Shown here: in pieces, positions 21,387 to 33,041 of the stretch
Layout of the letters: every line of letters begins with the position of its first letter
Position numbering within the stretch: position 1 is the first letter of the stretch
NCBI GenBank assembly: GCA_032821775.1
Contig: JAVLRN010000002.1
Coordinates: 2,418,001-2,482,000, forward strand
DNA length: 64,000 nucleotides
Direction of reading: 5' to 3'
From: Sanguinoderma infundibulare
Taxonomy: Eukaryota > Basidiomycota > Agaricomycetes > Polyporales > Polyporaceae
The notes under the pieces: generated by a model
The model's database searches: none
The model's input: the letters and a program-made list of their open reading frames with translations, nothing else
What the model was told of the DNA's origin: nothing
Translations under genes and position numbers: made by a program

Positions 21387-21943
21387 TGTCATGGTTTTTC
21401 ATGCCATGTTTGGCAATGTTCCATTCCTAAAGGTCAGCACAGCCCGGGTGGCATTTATCAATATCTTCTATCCTATCTTATCTGGGGATGTGACCCCAGA
21501 TGCTGTTTATCATATCTTATCTCTCAAGGCCAGACCGGGAGGAGCCCGGTTCTGGTCCATCATTGGTCATTGTTATGTAAATAGGTTCCCTTATTGTTCC
21601 CTGACCTCATGATGGCCTCATTGCAGCCTCATTGCAGCCTTATTGCAACCTCATGGTGACCTCATTGTTCCCTCATATATGTATCAAACACAGCCACACA
21701 AGACATGGTCTGTGCACCCTTCTGTAATAGTATATAAGGGCTGTAAGGTGGGCTCAGAGACCTTAGATTCTGTCTCTTGTTCTCTTCCCCTTCCACTGTA
21801 AGCAGCTTAACAGCCCCTACCACCACTTGTCTCCTCATCTAGACAATCCATCCTCTTTGCCTCTGCCCACTCCACTGTGTGTCAGCCCACACCAGTAAGC
21901 TTTATTTTTGTTTTGTTTGTGATGCAGTCGCTTGGCTGTGACA
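21387..21943 (+). repeat. LTR, chromovirus family, copy 2 (3' LTR)
   Basis: 557 bp, TGTCATGG...TGTGACA, preceded by a purine tract and the pol stop. It keeps the TATA box (21731-21738) and the downstream attctgtctc. No complementary priming site follows it, so it served as a 3' LTR. A gag-like fragment right after it must come from another copy or from recombination. Confidence 0.85.
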
Positions 21944-23370
21944 ACACCACCCCTAGGCCACCATCTCACCACTCTACATGCCTGCCATCACCAACACCTG
22001 CCCTTAAATCCATGCATAAGCCATCCCTATGAATGTTCAATGAAGCAGAGTATAACACCCTGGAAGAAGCAGTCAAGGCAAGCAGGAACTCACTATGAGG
22101 TCCACCCCCAGTACATCAACTGGCTGTTGGCTGTAATTAATGACATGGTCAGAAAGAACCTCTCCATAGTATATAATCAGTTTGGCAACAAGATGTATGA
22201 ACATCAGAACATGGCAGTCCTTGAGCAGACCCAGCTTGCTACTCACTTGACTCTTCTTGAGGAGACAGATGACATTTGCAAACAGATCAATGACCTTAAA
22301 GAGGAAAATGAGAGACTCAACAAGAATCTTAAAGTACTCAACAACAACAACATGGTCATCAACACCATCAAGCAGCTAAAATCACAGATGTCTGCTATTG
22401 CTGCTGCCTGTCCTGCTCGTGCTGCACCTACATCTACTACCACTGGCAGTACACACTGTCTGAAGGTGGCTGACCCTCTCAAGTTTAAAGGTAAGACCTC
22501 AGATCTCACAGTAGAGCAGTGGCTCCAGAAACTCAGCATTTGGTTCTGATATCAGAATATCACATCAGATGAGGACAAGATCACCACTGCCCTTATGTTC
22601 TTGGAAGGAGGAGCTCAGTCATACATAGATGACATGGCCCAGGCTGCAGCAGACCAAATATCCCTTGACACATGGCAGCATTTTATTGACCAGCTCAAGA
22701 TTGGCTACTGAGAACTCACACCCAAAAAGTCTGCCCAGCAGTCTTTGAATGAGCTCTGCACCTGATCCCACTTGTCTATCACCTCATTTGTGGAGAACTT
22801 CCATCATTTTGCCATCAAGTCTGACTACTCCAATGCTGAACTCATTTACTGCATTGACACACAGTGCACCACTATGGTCACACACCACTTGATGCAGCCA
22901 CATACTGTCCCAACCAAGTGGGAGAACTTTCTAGACTGGGCCTTCACAATTGAGATGAATTACTGAAGCAACAAGTATCCAAAGGTCAGCTCATCATCAA
23001 GGGTGACTAGGGATCCTGATGCCATGGACATCAACTCAATGTGCAAACTGGAGAAGCTGTCAAAGGAATAGGAGGACTGGCTGTTGAAAAAGATGTGCTT
23101 TCACTGCAGCAAACACCCATACAAACCTCACAAAAAGTGCTGCAACCTGGTATACAAGGACTGATATAAGCTCCCTGACACCAAAGGAAAGGCCCTGACT
23201 ATCAAGGTACAGACCATTGAGGAGGAAGGCAAGCCAGAAGACCAAGGCCACATAGAGTTTGTCATCAATGCCTTTAAGAACTTTGACATAAAGAGCAAGC
23301 TGAAAGAACAAGAGACCACTGCACATATTGTTAAGGTTGTCGAGCAGGATTTTCTCAAGCAGATGTAATG
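21944..23370 (+). pseudogene. decayed chromovirus-type gag
   Basis: A + frame with at least seven stops, most one C-to-T or G-to-A step from sense codons. It has a central coiled coil (EETDDICKQINDLKEENERL), a capsid region (LKVADPLKFKGKTSDLTVEQ, then TALMFLEGGAQSYIDDMAQA) and a zinc-knuckle remnant (MCFHCSKHPYKPHKKC). This is the typical gag of basidiomycete chromoviruses. It directly follows the LTR at 21387-21943 but lacks a priming site. Confidence 0.7.
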
Positions 23371-23901
23371 GACACTGATCATAACATCCACTTTTGTACT
23401 AGTAGTGTAAAATACCTAGAGGAATCATTTATATCCTGCAGACAGCGACAATTGCTCAATCTTAAACTTACCCTCAAGCAAGGTATATGTGAAATCCAGT
23501 CAGAAGGGCTCACCAACTGTGAAGCCTATTTAAATTTTGCTCACTACTGGTTCATACAACAACATGGTTTAGAACTTCATTGCCTCTCATAAGAAATCTG
23601 AGTTTACAATGCTGATGCAACTAAGAACAAAAAAGGCCTTATCACTCACTACATTTGATGCCTCATCACTGTCAGCAACCATGCTAGTTGGAAATCCCTC
23701 CTTGTCACCAACATAGAAAACTGGGACATTATCATTGGTATGATATACCTATGACAACACAATCCTGAGATTGACTGAAAGGCCAGTTAAGTGGAGTTTA
23801 CCTGATGTCTCCATGCTCACAAATTAAGGGTTGTTTTAGTGCAGAATAAAGAAGTACAGACAGTTCAAGAGCTTCACCTAGAGGAGTTTGTATAGGATAG
23901 C
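23371..23901 (+). pseudogene. gypsy protease remnant
   Basis: The + strand reads AYLNFAHYWFIQQHGLELHC, corresponding to the 'DSGAS-NFI...V..H.L' region of gypsy proteases, and continues with many stops. An inverted related copy lies at about 39590-39960, which confirms a repeated element and not a host gene. Confidence 0.55.
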
Positions 23902-24918
23902 TAAGGCTGAACAATGAGTCACCTGTGAGTCGACCAGGACCTGTACCTGTGAGTATTGGGACCTCAGAGGGTTTAACCTGAACCTGTGTGGGTCAAGACC
24001 TGTACTGATCCATACTCATAGATCTTTGACCTGTTATCTATGGGTTTATCCACACAAAGACCTGTATCTATAGATATCTGCAAAACTCACAAAACACACA
24101 CAAATCAAAGGTGTTTTGTGCAAAATATTCACTCAATTGTGTCCTCTATTAAAACAACCATCAAAGTCCAACTTAAATATTGTATTTCTGAATATAAATT
24201 TAATACTACTGAGATCACTACATAGTATATGTATACTTTTTTAATTCCCTCTTGTTGTTCACATTCTCCTCTGTTAATAATGCCAGTCCTAAGAGATAAG
24301 TACCCTATTAGAACTAGCAGAAACAAGGTTCTCTGACAAAAGCACAACTGTATAAATATTATTGAAGTGGCCTGCAAGCTGCTGCAGAGAGGTAAAGGTA
24401 AGTGGGAAGAAGAGGTAGACCCATCTGAAATGCATCAATAAGCAGCATGTATGCAGTGTGCTATAAGGCTCAATTATCTAATATTATAGAAGCTGATAAT
24501 AAAAACCTCTATACCTATAAGTGAACATAAGCTGATAGAATTGGTGCTATAAAATAACTATGTATTCTTATACATGAGTTAAACCTCAGATCAGGTGCAA
24601 GGTTTAAGCACCTGCATAGGGTGGAGAGGAGACTAAAGGCAACACACCAGACATTATAGCCCAATCCAACAGGCTTTGCTGCACTTATTGTGGATAAATA
24701 GATTATACAAACCACTCATTAGAGACATACAGACTGCTTATTGTGTTGAAAAAACCTATAAGTAACCTGCAGGTAATTTACACCCTCAAAACCTCTGATC
24801 TGAATCTGTGCCTGACCCATGCACCAGATACCCATATCCACCAGACCTATACCCACAGGTCCAGATCCAGGTATATATGGATATACTTGCAAGAAACTCA
24901 TATCCACATTCAGCCTTA
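23902..24918 (+). mobile_element. non-autonomous DNA transposon family A, copy 1
   Basis: About 1017 bp with 10-bp terminal inverted repeats TAAGGCTGAA at both ends, and subterminal arrays of 'acctgt'/'gggtat' words. It has no coding capacity. It interrupts gypsy sequence (protease on the left, RT on the right). It resembles hAT-like elements of Agaricomycetes by TIR and subterminal repeats, but no 8-bp target duplication is seen. A shorter inverted copy lies at 41622-42441. Confidence 0.6.
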
Positions 24919-25160
24919 ATGAGCAGGAAGCCAAAGGATACATCCAAAAGTCTAAAAACCCTGCAGCAGCACCTGTCTTCTTTGTTAAGAAGAAGGATGG
25001 CAGTAAGGCTGAGCATAGGTTCAGGTTATGTCACAGGTAACCTAGACCTGACCTGCAGAATTGCCTATAGGTTAATAACTCATAGGTTCAGATACCTACA
25101 TCATGAATCAGCTGCAAATCTGAATCAGCCATTTTATAAGATATCACAGGTTAGATTTTA
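24919..25160 (+). pseudogene. gypsy RT fragment with inserted repeat
   Basis: The + strand at 24919-25015 reads EQEAKGYIQKSKNPAAAPVF followed by FVKKKDGSK, the first conserved block of Ty3/gypsy RT. It is cut after about 40 codons by 'acctg'-rich repeat sequence (25030-25160) like the ends of the family A element. Confidence 0.6.
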
Positions 25161-27893
25161 GATCACCTGCTTGCTATTTGGCCAGCACACTGCGCCCAAT
25201 TTGCACCCTTTTGATCCTGATAAGTTCATCAAGAAGTTGACCAATGAGTCTCATTGCTTCTGGCACCCTGTGGTGGAGACTTCCATCACTGACTGATGAG
25301 GAGGGCTTTAACTTCAAGTGCACCAGAGTTGAGGAATTCAGACATCAAGGTTTTATAGGTAAAATGAAGTAACAGTGCTTGTTGCTGCCATGTGTCATTT
25401 CTCTTATCATCCTGTTTTCTTTGTCCTTGTTTCATATATATCTCGCCAAGGTACTGTTGAATTGTATAGTTGAATTGGACAGCTGTATACCTCTTCCAGA
25501 CAAGAAACTATCACCTAGTGTCCCCTATGAAACCATCTGTGTGCTGTTATAATAAATTGTTGTATGCACAGACTTGCCACCCACAGTCTTTGCTTGCAAA
25601 ATTGGTGCTGAAGTCAAATAATGCAGTCATGTGTTCTTGTTGTACAGTGTTGTTTGATGGTATAGTCCTCTCCACTGAGCTTGTAAGGCCACCTGATAGA
25701 GGAAAGAGAGTCATTGCAGAGTGGGGTATAGATTGAAAAGGCCAGCTCTTCTATATACAAGAACACTTAGTTTGTGCCAATTGACAGAACTGGATGCTCC
25801 TCGCATGTGAGTGTAGGAATCTCCGTGCTCTGAATCTTGACAGTGGCTTGCCCAGCTTCTCTCTTTGTCCCATCTGATTAGATAAATAGATTAACAAGTT
25901 CTTGGACACAGCCCAGATTCAGCTCTTCAGGAGCAAGATTGTGATTACTTTGCATATCTTCCTGCATCACAAGGTTCTGACCCTGTATTGTTTTCACCAC
26001 AGAGTCTGCTATTGAGGCAGTCAGGCTTAGCATGTCTCTGACAGAAACCAGTACTCCAGCACTGAACACTGTCAAAAATGTGCACAGATGCTGTAGGACT
26101 GACCACCATGGCTTCCATCCAATATGACAGTTCTTCCAGTGATAAATGCACACTGTGAAGCTGTGGTTTCAATGACTTGTCTAGTGTTCATAAATCCATA
26201 TCTGGAGTGTTTACATAGAGGTGTAACAGAATGCATATGGAACCCATTGGAGCTGTAGGAGCATCAGCTGTGAGTGCACTCTCATTGTTTGAGGTTGTTT
26301 CCCATAAACTAGGTCCCAGAGTCCATGGTTGAGAGGACTGATGGGTCTTATAGAAGGGGTCGAAGGTCACAGTGAGGTCACATCCATTGATCCAGGATCA
26401 ATCAGTTGTTCTTTCTGTGTGTCTGTAGGTCTGTTACATTAGTCTTGCTGGCTGCTGAATCCTCCTACTCTATCAGATTGTATGTGCTGACCCACTGAGA
26501 TCCTCTGCTGAGCATTGCACTCTGCCAGTTCCTCAAACATGGTGTTTCTTCTTAAGCCAGTACACTCAACTTCACCAAAGGTTGTTTGGTGGAATGTCTT
26601 GCAGAGTAAAAGGTCAGCTGACAGTGCTTCCCTCTTGTTCATGTTGTCATAGACATTGACCTTTTTTTGCTATGTCACTCTGCCTATATTGTATCATATC
26701 AGGCTTCCATCAAACAAGACCAGTGTACCATCCACTTGTCTCTGAATCTTCCATATCTTGATGTTATCTGCCGCTTCTGGACACGTCTTTGCTGCACAGC
26801 CCTCTGATCTGCAATAGAAATAGTTTCACTTAGAGGTCATCAGGTGTGGTGGCCCATCCTGTAGTGCAGGGTCATGCATCACGTGGAGCCAAGGAAGAAT
26901 GCATGCGTGCATAGGTGTTATTGTGGAGTGGTCCAGCTGTGGATATCTGAACATTCCTGAACTGGTTCTTGATCACTTTCATCCTGGAGCTGAATTTGCA
27001 TGTGATGATTTGAGCCCCGAACTCAGTTGTGCATATCCAGAATGTTGTTGGTCTTACATTTGATGCACTATCATCAGAGGAGCCATGTATCCAGCATTGA
27101 GTGCATTAAAATCATCAGGTTTGTATCATAGAATGTATTCAATGCCCTTGTACATCTACACAAAGGTATACAGCATGTTTACCAGTCAGCTCAGAACACT
27201 TTCCCTCAGATGAGCCATCAGCACTGATTGAAGGTCCATGCTTACTGCTGGCAGAAGTGTATGATTTGCCTTGTATTGGTGTATGTGTCTAATACCGAGC
27301 AGTACTATACAATAGGTCTCAACTCCTGATAGTAGTGGCAGTGCTCATTTATACTCATAACTGTACCTCAGTTGTGCCTCTTCCAGACCACCTCATCCAG
27401 GTTGCTTGTGATGTAAATGTCTGGTGTATGTATCCCTGGGTATTGTTGCAGGACCTCTGCCTTGAACTCTACATATATCTTGCTGGTGTCCTTAATGAGT
27501 TGAGAGGATTGACCATGCAGTAGAAAGTATTGTATAGTGCAATCCTTATGCTCCAGAAAGTTATTGGCAGAGCTGTTTCTGATTCCATGTCTATCAAAAA
27601 GGAGCTTGAGGTTGCAGAAGTATTAGACAAATGTTTGTGGATTGTCTTTGTCAATCATTGGGACCATTTGATCACTTGGTACAGGCATGCCAGCTTCGAA
27701 GGTACCACAGGTCAGACTGGTGGATGTGTGGGGGCTGTGTCCTTTGACTGTGGAGGAGACACTCACAAATGTTGTGTGGAATATGTGTTTGGCCCTCAAA
27801 GCCTCCTCGTACACAAGCTGAACAGTTGTGGACCTCATAGTGGAACTGAATACATTATAAATGTTCTCTTTGTGCTGTGCATGGTGCGAATAG
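25161..27893. other. decayed AT-rich region without recognised genes
   Basis: CpG-poor, with short frames only. The frames at 25878-26153 (-) and 27530-27913 (+) are somewhat protein-like (for example KKELEVAEVLDKCLWIVFVN) but match nothing I recognise and probably derive from old transposons. Confidence 0.5.
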
Positions 27894-28228
27894 TGTTGAA
27901 GTCACCGCTCTAGTGGTGGCTCCTTTGCCCGTATCAAGTCCCTACTTTGACGAGTTGTTCCTTACATATTCCCCTACATATGATGTTTTTCGCTTAGCTG
28001 TAGCATCACTCCTTCCATAGTTATTGCCTACTTTACCTTAGTCCATATCACCATCATTTCTCATTGTGCAGGTGCCAGTTCAGCGCTACAGGTGTTTGAA
28101 CATATATGCTACATAGCCATGTGATCAGCATAGCCTTAGCATACCTGTGTCATGCTCTGTCAGTCCTTAGACTTCACAGAGCTCGACATAGGCCATTGTG
28201 ACCACTCCTGGGCCCACTGCAGCCAACA
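27894..28228 (+). repeat. Copia-family solo LTR, short form
   Basis: It starts TGTTGAAGTC and ends CAGCCAACA, related to 19076-19501 but in + orientation and only 335 bp. It lacks one unit of the internal direct repeat with its spacer and another segment of about 42 bp. No clear target duplication is seen (aatag/agctc). Confidence 0.75.
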
Positions 28229-28810
28229 AGCTCATCCTTGTAAACTTTAACTTTGCACTCACACAATGTAACCAAGTACTGCTGAATGAAGTTGAGGGCC
28301 TTGTCATGAGAAAAGAACTTTTGGTCAATAAAGAGTTTGATGGTGTTGAAAATGCCATTGAAAGGATGGTCACTGTGGAGGAGACTAGGAGAATGGTTCA
28401 AATTTAAGGACACTAATATACTTCTAAAGGAGCAAGACCAGTTGAGGGATGTGATCATGCTCAACAGGAAGTTGGCAAATGTTGTGGAGCACATTGAGGA
28501 AAGTAGTTGAAGGGGGTGGGATAACAGACATGATGGCAAGAGACAGAAGGACATGCAAGGTGCATTGCCAATGATGACAGCTATATATATCAAGTGCAAC
28601 ATCAACTGTAGCATCAATCTTCTACAGGGTCCTCAGCTTCCTTTGCTGCAGCAGCTACCTTAGTGGCCATTTGGACCTGTACCTCTCACAAACAGAGTAA
28701 CTGATCAATCCACCATGGACTTTTCCAGCCATTTAGTTATGAAAGACAACTTTTCAGAACTGCAACCCCTCCTTCAGGAAATAAAGATGTAAATGGAAAG
28801 TATGTTATAA
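28229..28810 (+). other. degenerate retroelement-like sequence
   Basis: One short + frame (28198-28407; KLILVNFNFALTQCNQVLLN) runs out of the LTR and then meets stops. It has helical, charged composition like a gag or coiled-coil relic. No family can be assigned. Confidence 0.3.
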
Positions 28811-30050
28811 ACCTCTGTCATACACAGTGTATGACTGATCTATTGGACAGGTACAAGCTGGCAGAAGAGCCAGTTCAGCATCAGAACTGCCTTGACTTTG
28901 AAGAACCTATCTTTAAATTCAGAGAGCTGGATCACAGAAGAGTCTATGATGTATTCTATTATATGCACAAGCAATTTTATTGGCCTAACCTATTCCAGGA
29001 TGTCAAGCATCATCTAAGCACTTGCCATCAATGTCAGCTGTGAAACACCAAGCACATAAAGGTCTCTCCCATCATTCACACACCTGTCACTCTCTTTTCT
29101 CACATTTATGTACATCATGTTTATGCTGAGTGTCAATGGGTACAGATATATCATTGCAGCACACAATGACCTCTCACATGCAGCTGAAGGACATGCACTG
29201 TGAAGACCATTGCTAAGTTTCTATGAAAAGAAATCATCTGTTGAACATATTTCAGAGATTATCATGGATACTGGTGCAGAGTTTAAGAGAGCAACTGAGC
29301 AACTGCTGAAGTGGTATGACATTCCTCAAATCAAGATATCTCCCTATAATAAACACAGCAATGGTATTGTTGAACAAGGCCATTTTACTATTGGTGAAGC
29401 AATCCTAAAAGATTGTTATGGAGATATTTAGCAATGGCCAAAGAAGGTTCATCTAGCATTCTTTGCAGACCATGTTACCACACAGCAGTCTACAGGATTT
29501 AGCTCTTTTTATCTGCTTCATGGTGTCCATCCTATTCTCCCTTTCAACTACACAGAAGCCACATTCATGATCAGTGCATACTATGCAGGATTGTCTTCAG
29601 CAGACCTGCTAACTTTGCAAATGCAGCAGCTCAACAAGCATCCTTAAGACCTTAAATGTGCAAGCAATACTATACTTTACTCTAAGATCAGGTCAAAGGA
29701 GCAGTTTGAGAAGTGCTTTAGGCACCAGCTAAAGAAGCTATCCATCAGGTCAGGCACACTTGTTCTTGTGTGAAACTCAGCCAGAGATGGAGGCCTTGTG
29801 GACAAGTACATGTCATGGTACTCTGGACTGTACATAGTATACTGAAAGACAGTGCATAATGTGTACATCCTAAGAGAATTGGATGGAACATTCCTTTGGC
29901 AAGGGTATGCTGCATTCAGAGTGATTTCTTATCAGCTGAGATTGCCTTATGATCTATTAGAAGAGTCTGTCTGATTCAGATGAAGATGAAGATCTAGAAT
30001 CTGAGATTGACAGTGAAGCAAGTGGGTTTTCAGAGAACTCTAATGAATGA
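28811..30050 (+). pseudogene. decayed gypsy integrase, relative of the large Gypsy element
   Basis: The + frames read HLSTCHQCQL (zinc-binding end), DTGAEFKRATEQLLKWYDIP (second catalytic Asp region, D-T-G in place of D-N-G), then SPYNKHSNGIVEQGHFTIGE (catalytic Glu in GIVEQ). They continue with VHPILPFNYTEATFMISAYY, which parallels the segment after the integrase core at 6850-7314. There are many stops. It ends in an acidic tail near 30045. Confidence 0.7.
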
Positions 30051-31200
30051 TTCATATAAGTGCTGCCCTGGCCAGTCAAGCAGCACAGTGCCTGCCTCTC
30101 ATATAATCCATGCTCCCCATTAATGCCTACAGGTCAGCATGGGTTTTTAATGTGGGTGCAGGTGTGGATCAGAATTGGTCAACCTCTGGCAAATCCATCA
30201 CCCATGCCATGGGTTGGTGGATACAGGTGCTGACATAGGCACCCACTCCCTTCAAAATATAGTGTCAGGGTTTGGCAATGTTGGTGCCCTCTGGAGGTAG
30301 GGGGTGGACTTTGATATCAGCCTGAAGATGCCTTGTGTTCATCCAATTGTAACACATGTATGAATATTCTCTTATTTAGATACTATACAGTTTCAGCTTG
30401 TTACTTAGCCATGTTTGCAGCTGGGTGAATGCTAAGACTACTAGGGCAAACTTGTGTGTTAGTGCATGGACAGTGTCAGTGGGTCTCATAGATGCCCACA
30501 ATGCTTACAAGGCTGCCCAGTTGCTGGACATTGAGGATGGTGAGGGATTGAACTTCAAGATGAAGGACAGGCCATGCCAACTGTGTAAACATTTGGTGTG
30601 CTCTGCAGCTGAAGTGCGAGCTCAGCTATGCATCTAACCTAGCATAGGTGGTATTCAGTTCTACAGTGTTCAGAACTGGGAAGAGGAAATGCAAATGTTT
30701 GTTATAGATCCACACATATGTACTCTGTGCTGTGAATCCATGTACAAATCTATCTGATCAATCCATATCCATGACACCTGCAACACCTGGTGCTAAAATC
30801 TATAATCCATGGATATGGATTTTTTGCAGGTGCAGATACAGGTCAGGTCTTGGACACTCACAGGTTTACCTGTGCTATAGCCTAATGTCAGCAAACTTGG
30901 TTTGCACAGTTTGCAGTGAGTCCACCAGCCTGTAAACCCTCTTCTCCTTTGGTCCAGATGCTGACACCACCCTTTACTTTAATTTCATTCTTTATCTATC
31001 TGGCTACTACCACTTTCATGTTGACATTCTAGCTCTCTGTATCTTTAATGACCCTGCTGACATTGTCTTTCATCATGGCAAGTGGTATTACATCATTTCT
31101 GGCTGGATCTTTGAGGACAGGCAGACTGTTAGAGATGGTGACTCCTTAGATGGCAGTGATGAAGAAGCTTCAGCAACCTCATCTGGTCTTATCCTCCCTT
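30051..31200. other. mixed transposon debris
   Basis: It contains two patches of 'gggtttttaatgtggg'/'cacccatgcc' type words (30130-30250) and an 'acctgt' patch ending in ctatagccta (30740-30885), both like the ends of the hAT-like elements. The + frame 30398-30637 (FKMKDRPCQLCKHLVC) shares a Lys-Asp-Arg/Cys pattern with 33990-34010. No gene is recognised. Confidence 0.45.
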
Positions 31201-31628
31201 TGTTGAAGTTGCCACTCTAGCAGTGGCTCCTTTGTCTATATCAAGTCTCCACTTAGACCAGTCTTTCCTTGCATGTTCCCCTACCTACGATATTTTTCGC
31301 TTAGCTGTAGCATCGCTCCTTCCATAGTTATTGCTTACTTTACATTCCTGCACAGTTCTAGCCTAGATATAGCTCCTAGTTTACCTTAGTCCATATCTCC
31401 ATCATTTCTCATTGTGCAGGCACCAGCTCAGTGCTACAGGTGTTTGAACATATATACTACATAGCCACATGATCAGCATAGCCTTAGCATGCCTGTGTTG
31501 CACTCTGTCAGTCCTTAGACTTTACAGAGCTCAACATAGGTGAGTAGTTAGCATCCCCTGCAATGTACAGACTTTACAGAGTTCGACATAGGCCATTGTG
31601 ACCGCTCCTGGGCCTGCTGCAGCCAACA
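31201..31628 (+). repeat. Copia-family solo LTR, long form
   Basis: 428 bp, TGTTGAAG...CAGCCAACA, with both units of the internal direct repeat. It is flanked by ccctt on the left and ctctt on the right: a 5-bp target duplication with one C/T difference. It is a solo LTR left by LTR-LTR recombination. Confidence 0.8.
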
Positions 31629-32230
31629 CTCTTCTGCCAACTTCTGCCTATTAGTGCACAACTTCAAGATGGATGACCTCCTACTTGAACTCTGGCTTCT
31701 CTGCTTTCTCTCTCTCCAACTGGCTCAGTGGCTAGTTAGGAAGTGCTATAAGTATGTCATCCTATTCTTTTCAGACTCTGCAACAGGGGTGTTGTACTTC
31801 AAGTGTGGAGCAGTTGTTATACATGATGTATAACTGATCTACTGGACAGGTACAAGCTGGCAGGAGAGCCAGTTCAGCACTGAAACTGCCTTGACTCTGA
31901 AAAACCTATCTTTAGGTTCAGAGAGCTGCCAGGGTAAAAGGTGGACAGGGAGTCAGTCCAAAAAGGACATAAGGAGGAAGGTGAGAACTCAAGGAGCAGG
32001 ATGTGTGTCAGGAGCAACATGATTTAGTGTGGACTCTATATGTACTCTCCATTTATTTGCTATGCTGTACAAATAATTTAATTCTTGGCACATGACCTGA
32101 AAAAGGCTGACTAAGGTTCAAGTATGATGACTGATACACATTACTGTACATATGCTCAGTCAGCACAGATTTTTCCTTTTTGTGTGATATAACTTTATTG
32201 TTATTTGAGAATGACTATTATGCTCTATTC
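31629..32230 (+). other. debris including a second copy of gypsy integrase upstream sequence
   Basis: Positions about 31815-31930 repeat 28811-28945 (same orientation, including 'ggacaggtacaagctggca'). The remainder holds no recognisable feature. Confidence 0.5.
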
Positions 32231-33041
32231 TAGGCTGTGTCATCAGTGTGGATTACCCATATAAGTTTTCATAGATTTTTGGCATGGGTGTGAGTGGTGA
32301 GTCAGGTTTGGCTCATCCATGGCAAAACTCACACCTATGCCATAGGTTGTGAGTATAGCTTCTGGCATAAGCACCTATAGCAGTCTTTGCAGGCTGGAGG
32401 CATTGTTTCTGCTATTATTAATTCATTTTTGCACCTTTTGAGGTGCTTCTTTTAATATTTTAATTGTTGTAGCAATGCTCATAAAATGTACCTAATGCAA
32501 CAGTGTAAAGTCACAAACACTGCTATGGATAGGAGGGGGGTAAGAAGGAGGAAGTTTCATAGTGAAGCCTCCAGTGATTGCCTTGGAGTGGTTAATACCT
32601 CATTAAAAAGCTACTGATCATAGCTTTCCAATGGTCTCATTGTGACTTTGGTCTGTGTCCCAGTTGTTGAGATATCGGCCTGGGAAGCATAGTGTGACTA
32701 AGAGTTGATAGCTCCAGCATGCCATAGGATGGCCAGGAATTTGAGAATGAATGCTATGTCCTAGATATAGCAGTCAGTAGCTTCAAGAAGCACTAACAAT
32801 GATGTAAATCTGTTAATATATTACTAAACAAAAACAATAATGACCTTTCTACCCTCCTCAATACATCTAAAGACTCATTAACACCCATGAGAAATCCATG
32901 TATTCATGGGTGTGAGTGATACACTCAGCACCCAAGGTTTTGCACCCACACTCAAAGATATCCATGGGTTGGTGGATGTGGGTTTTTCATGGGTGTGGGT
33001 GAGCACTCTGACACCCATGGGTTCACCCATGTTATAGCCTA
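32231..33041 (+). mobile_element. non-autonomous hAT-like element family B, copy 1
   Basis: 811 bp, taggctgtgtc...tatagccta, collinear with 46250-47080. It has subterminal arrays of 'gggtgtg'/'cacccat' words and no coding frame. A 7-bp word tctattc lies just left of the element and three bases beyond its right end, perhaps an eroded 8-bp target duplication. Confidence 0.65.

Larger units (their letters stand above)
978..21943 (+). mobile_element. Ty3/gypsy chromovirus, broken by nested insertions
   Basis: Proposed single element: 5' LTR 978-1488, self-priming site and about 150 bp of leader up to 1653, then foreign insertions (1654-14220 and 14221-19501), then its RNase H/integrase/chromodomain end (19502-21386) directly abutting the 3' LTR (21387-21943). 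Its gag, protease and RT are absent and were presumably removed in the deletion that joined the two insertions. The alternative is two separate fragments of one family. The missing target-site duplication leaves this open; the single 5' priming site and collinear orientation favour one element. Confidence 0.6.

Noticed and set aside
24770..24960. Telomere-like or CRISPR-like short repeats (acctgt, gggtat words)
   Set aside because: Words are irregular in spacing and sequence and sit at the ends of DNA transposons; there are no spacers and no CCCTAA/TTAGGG-type array.
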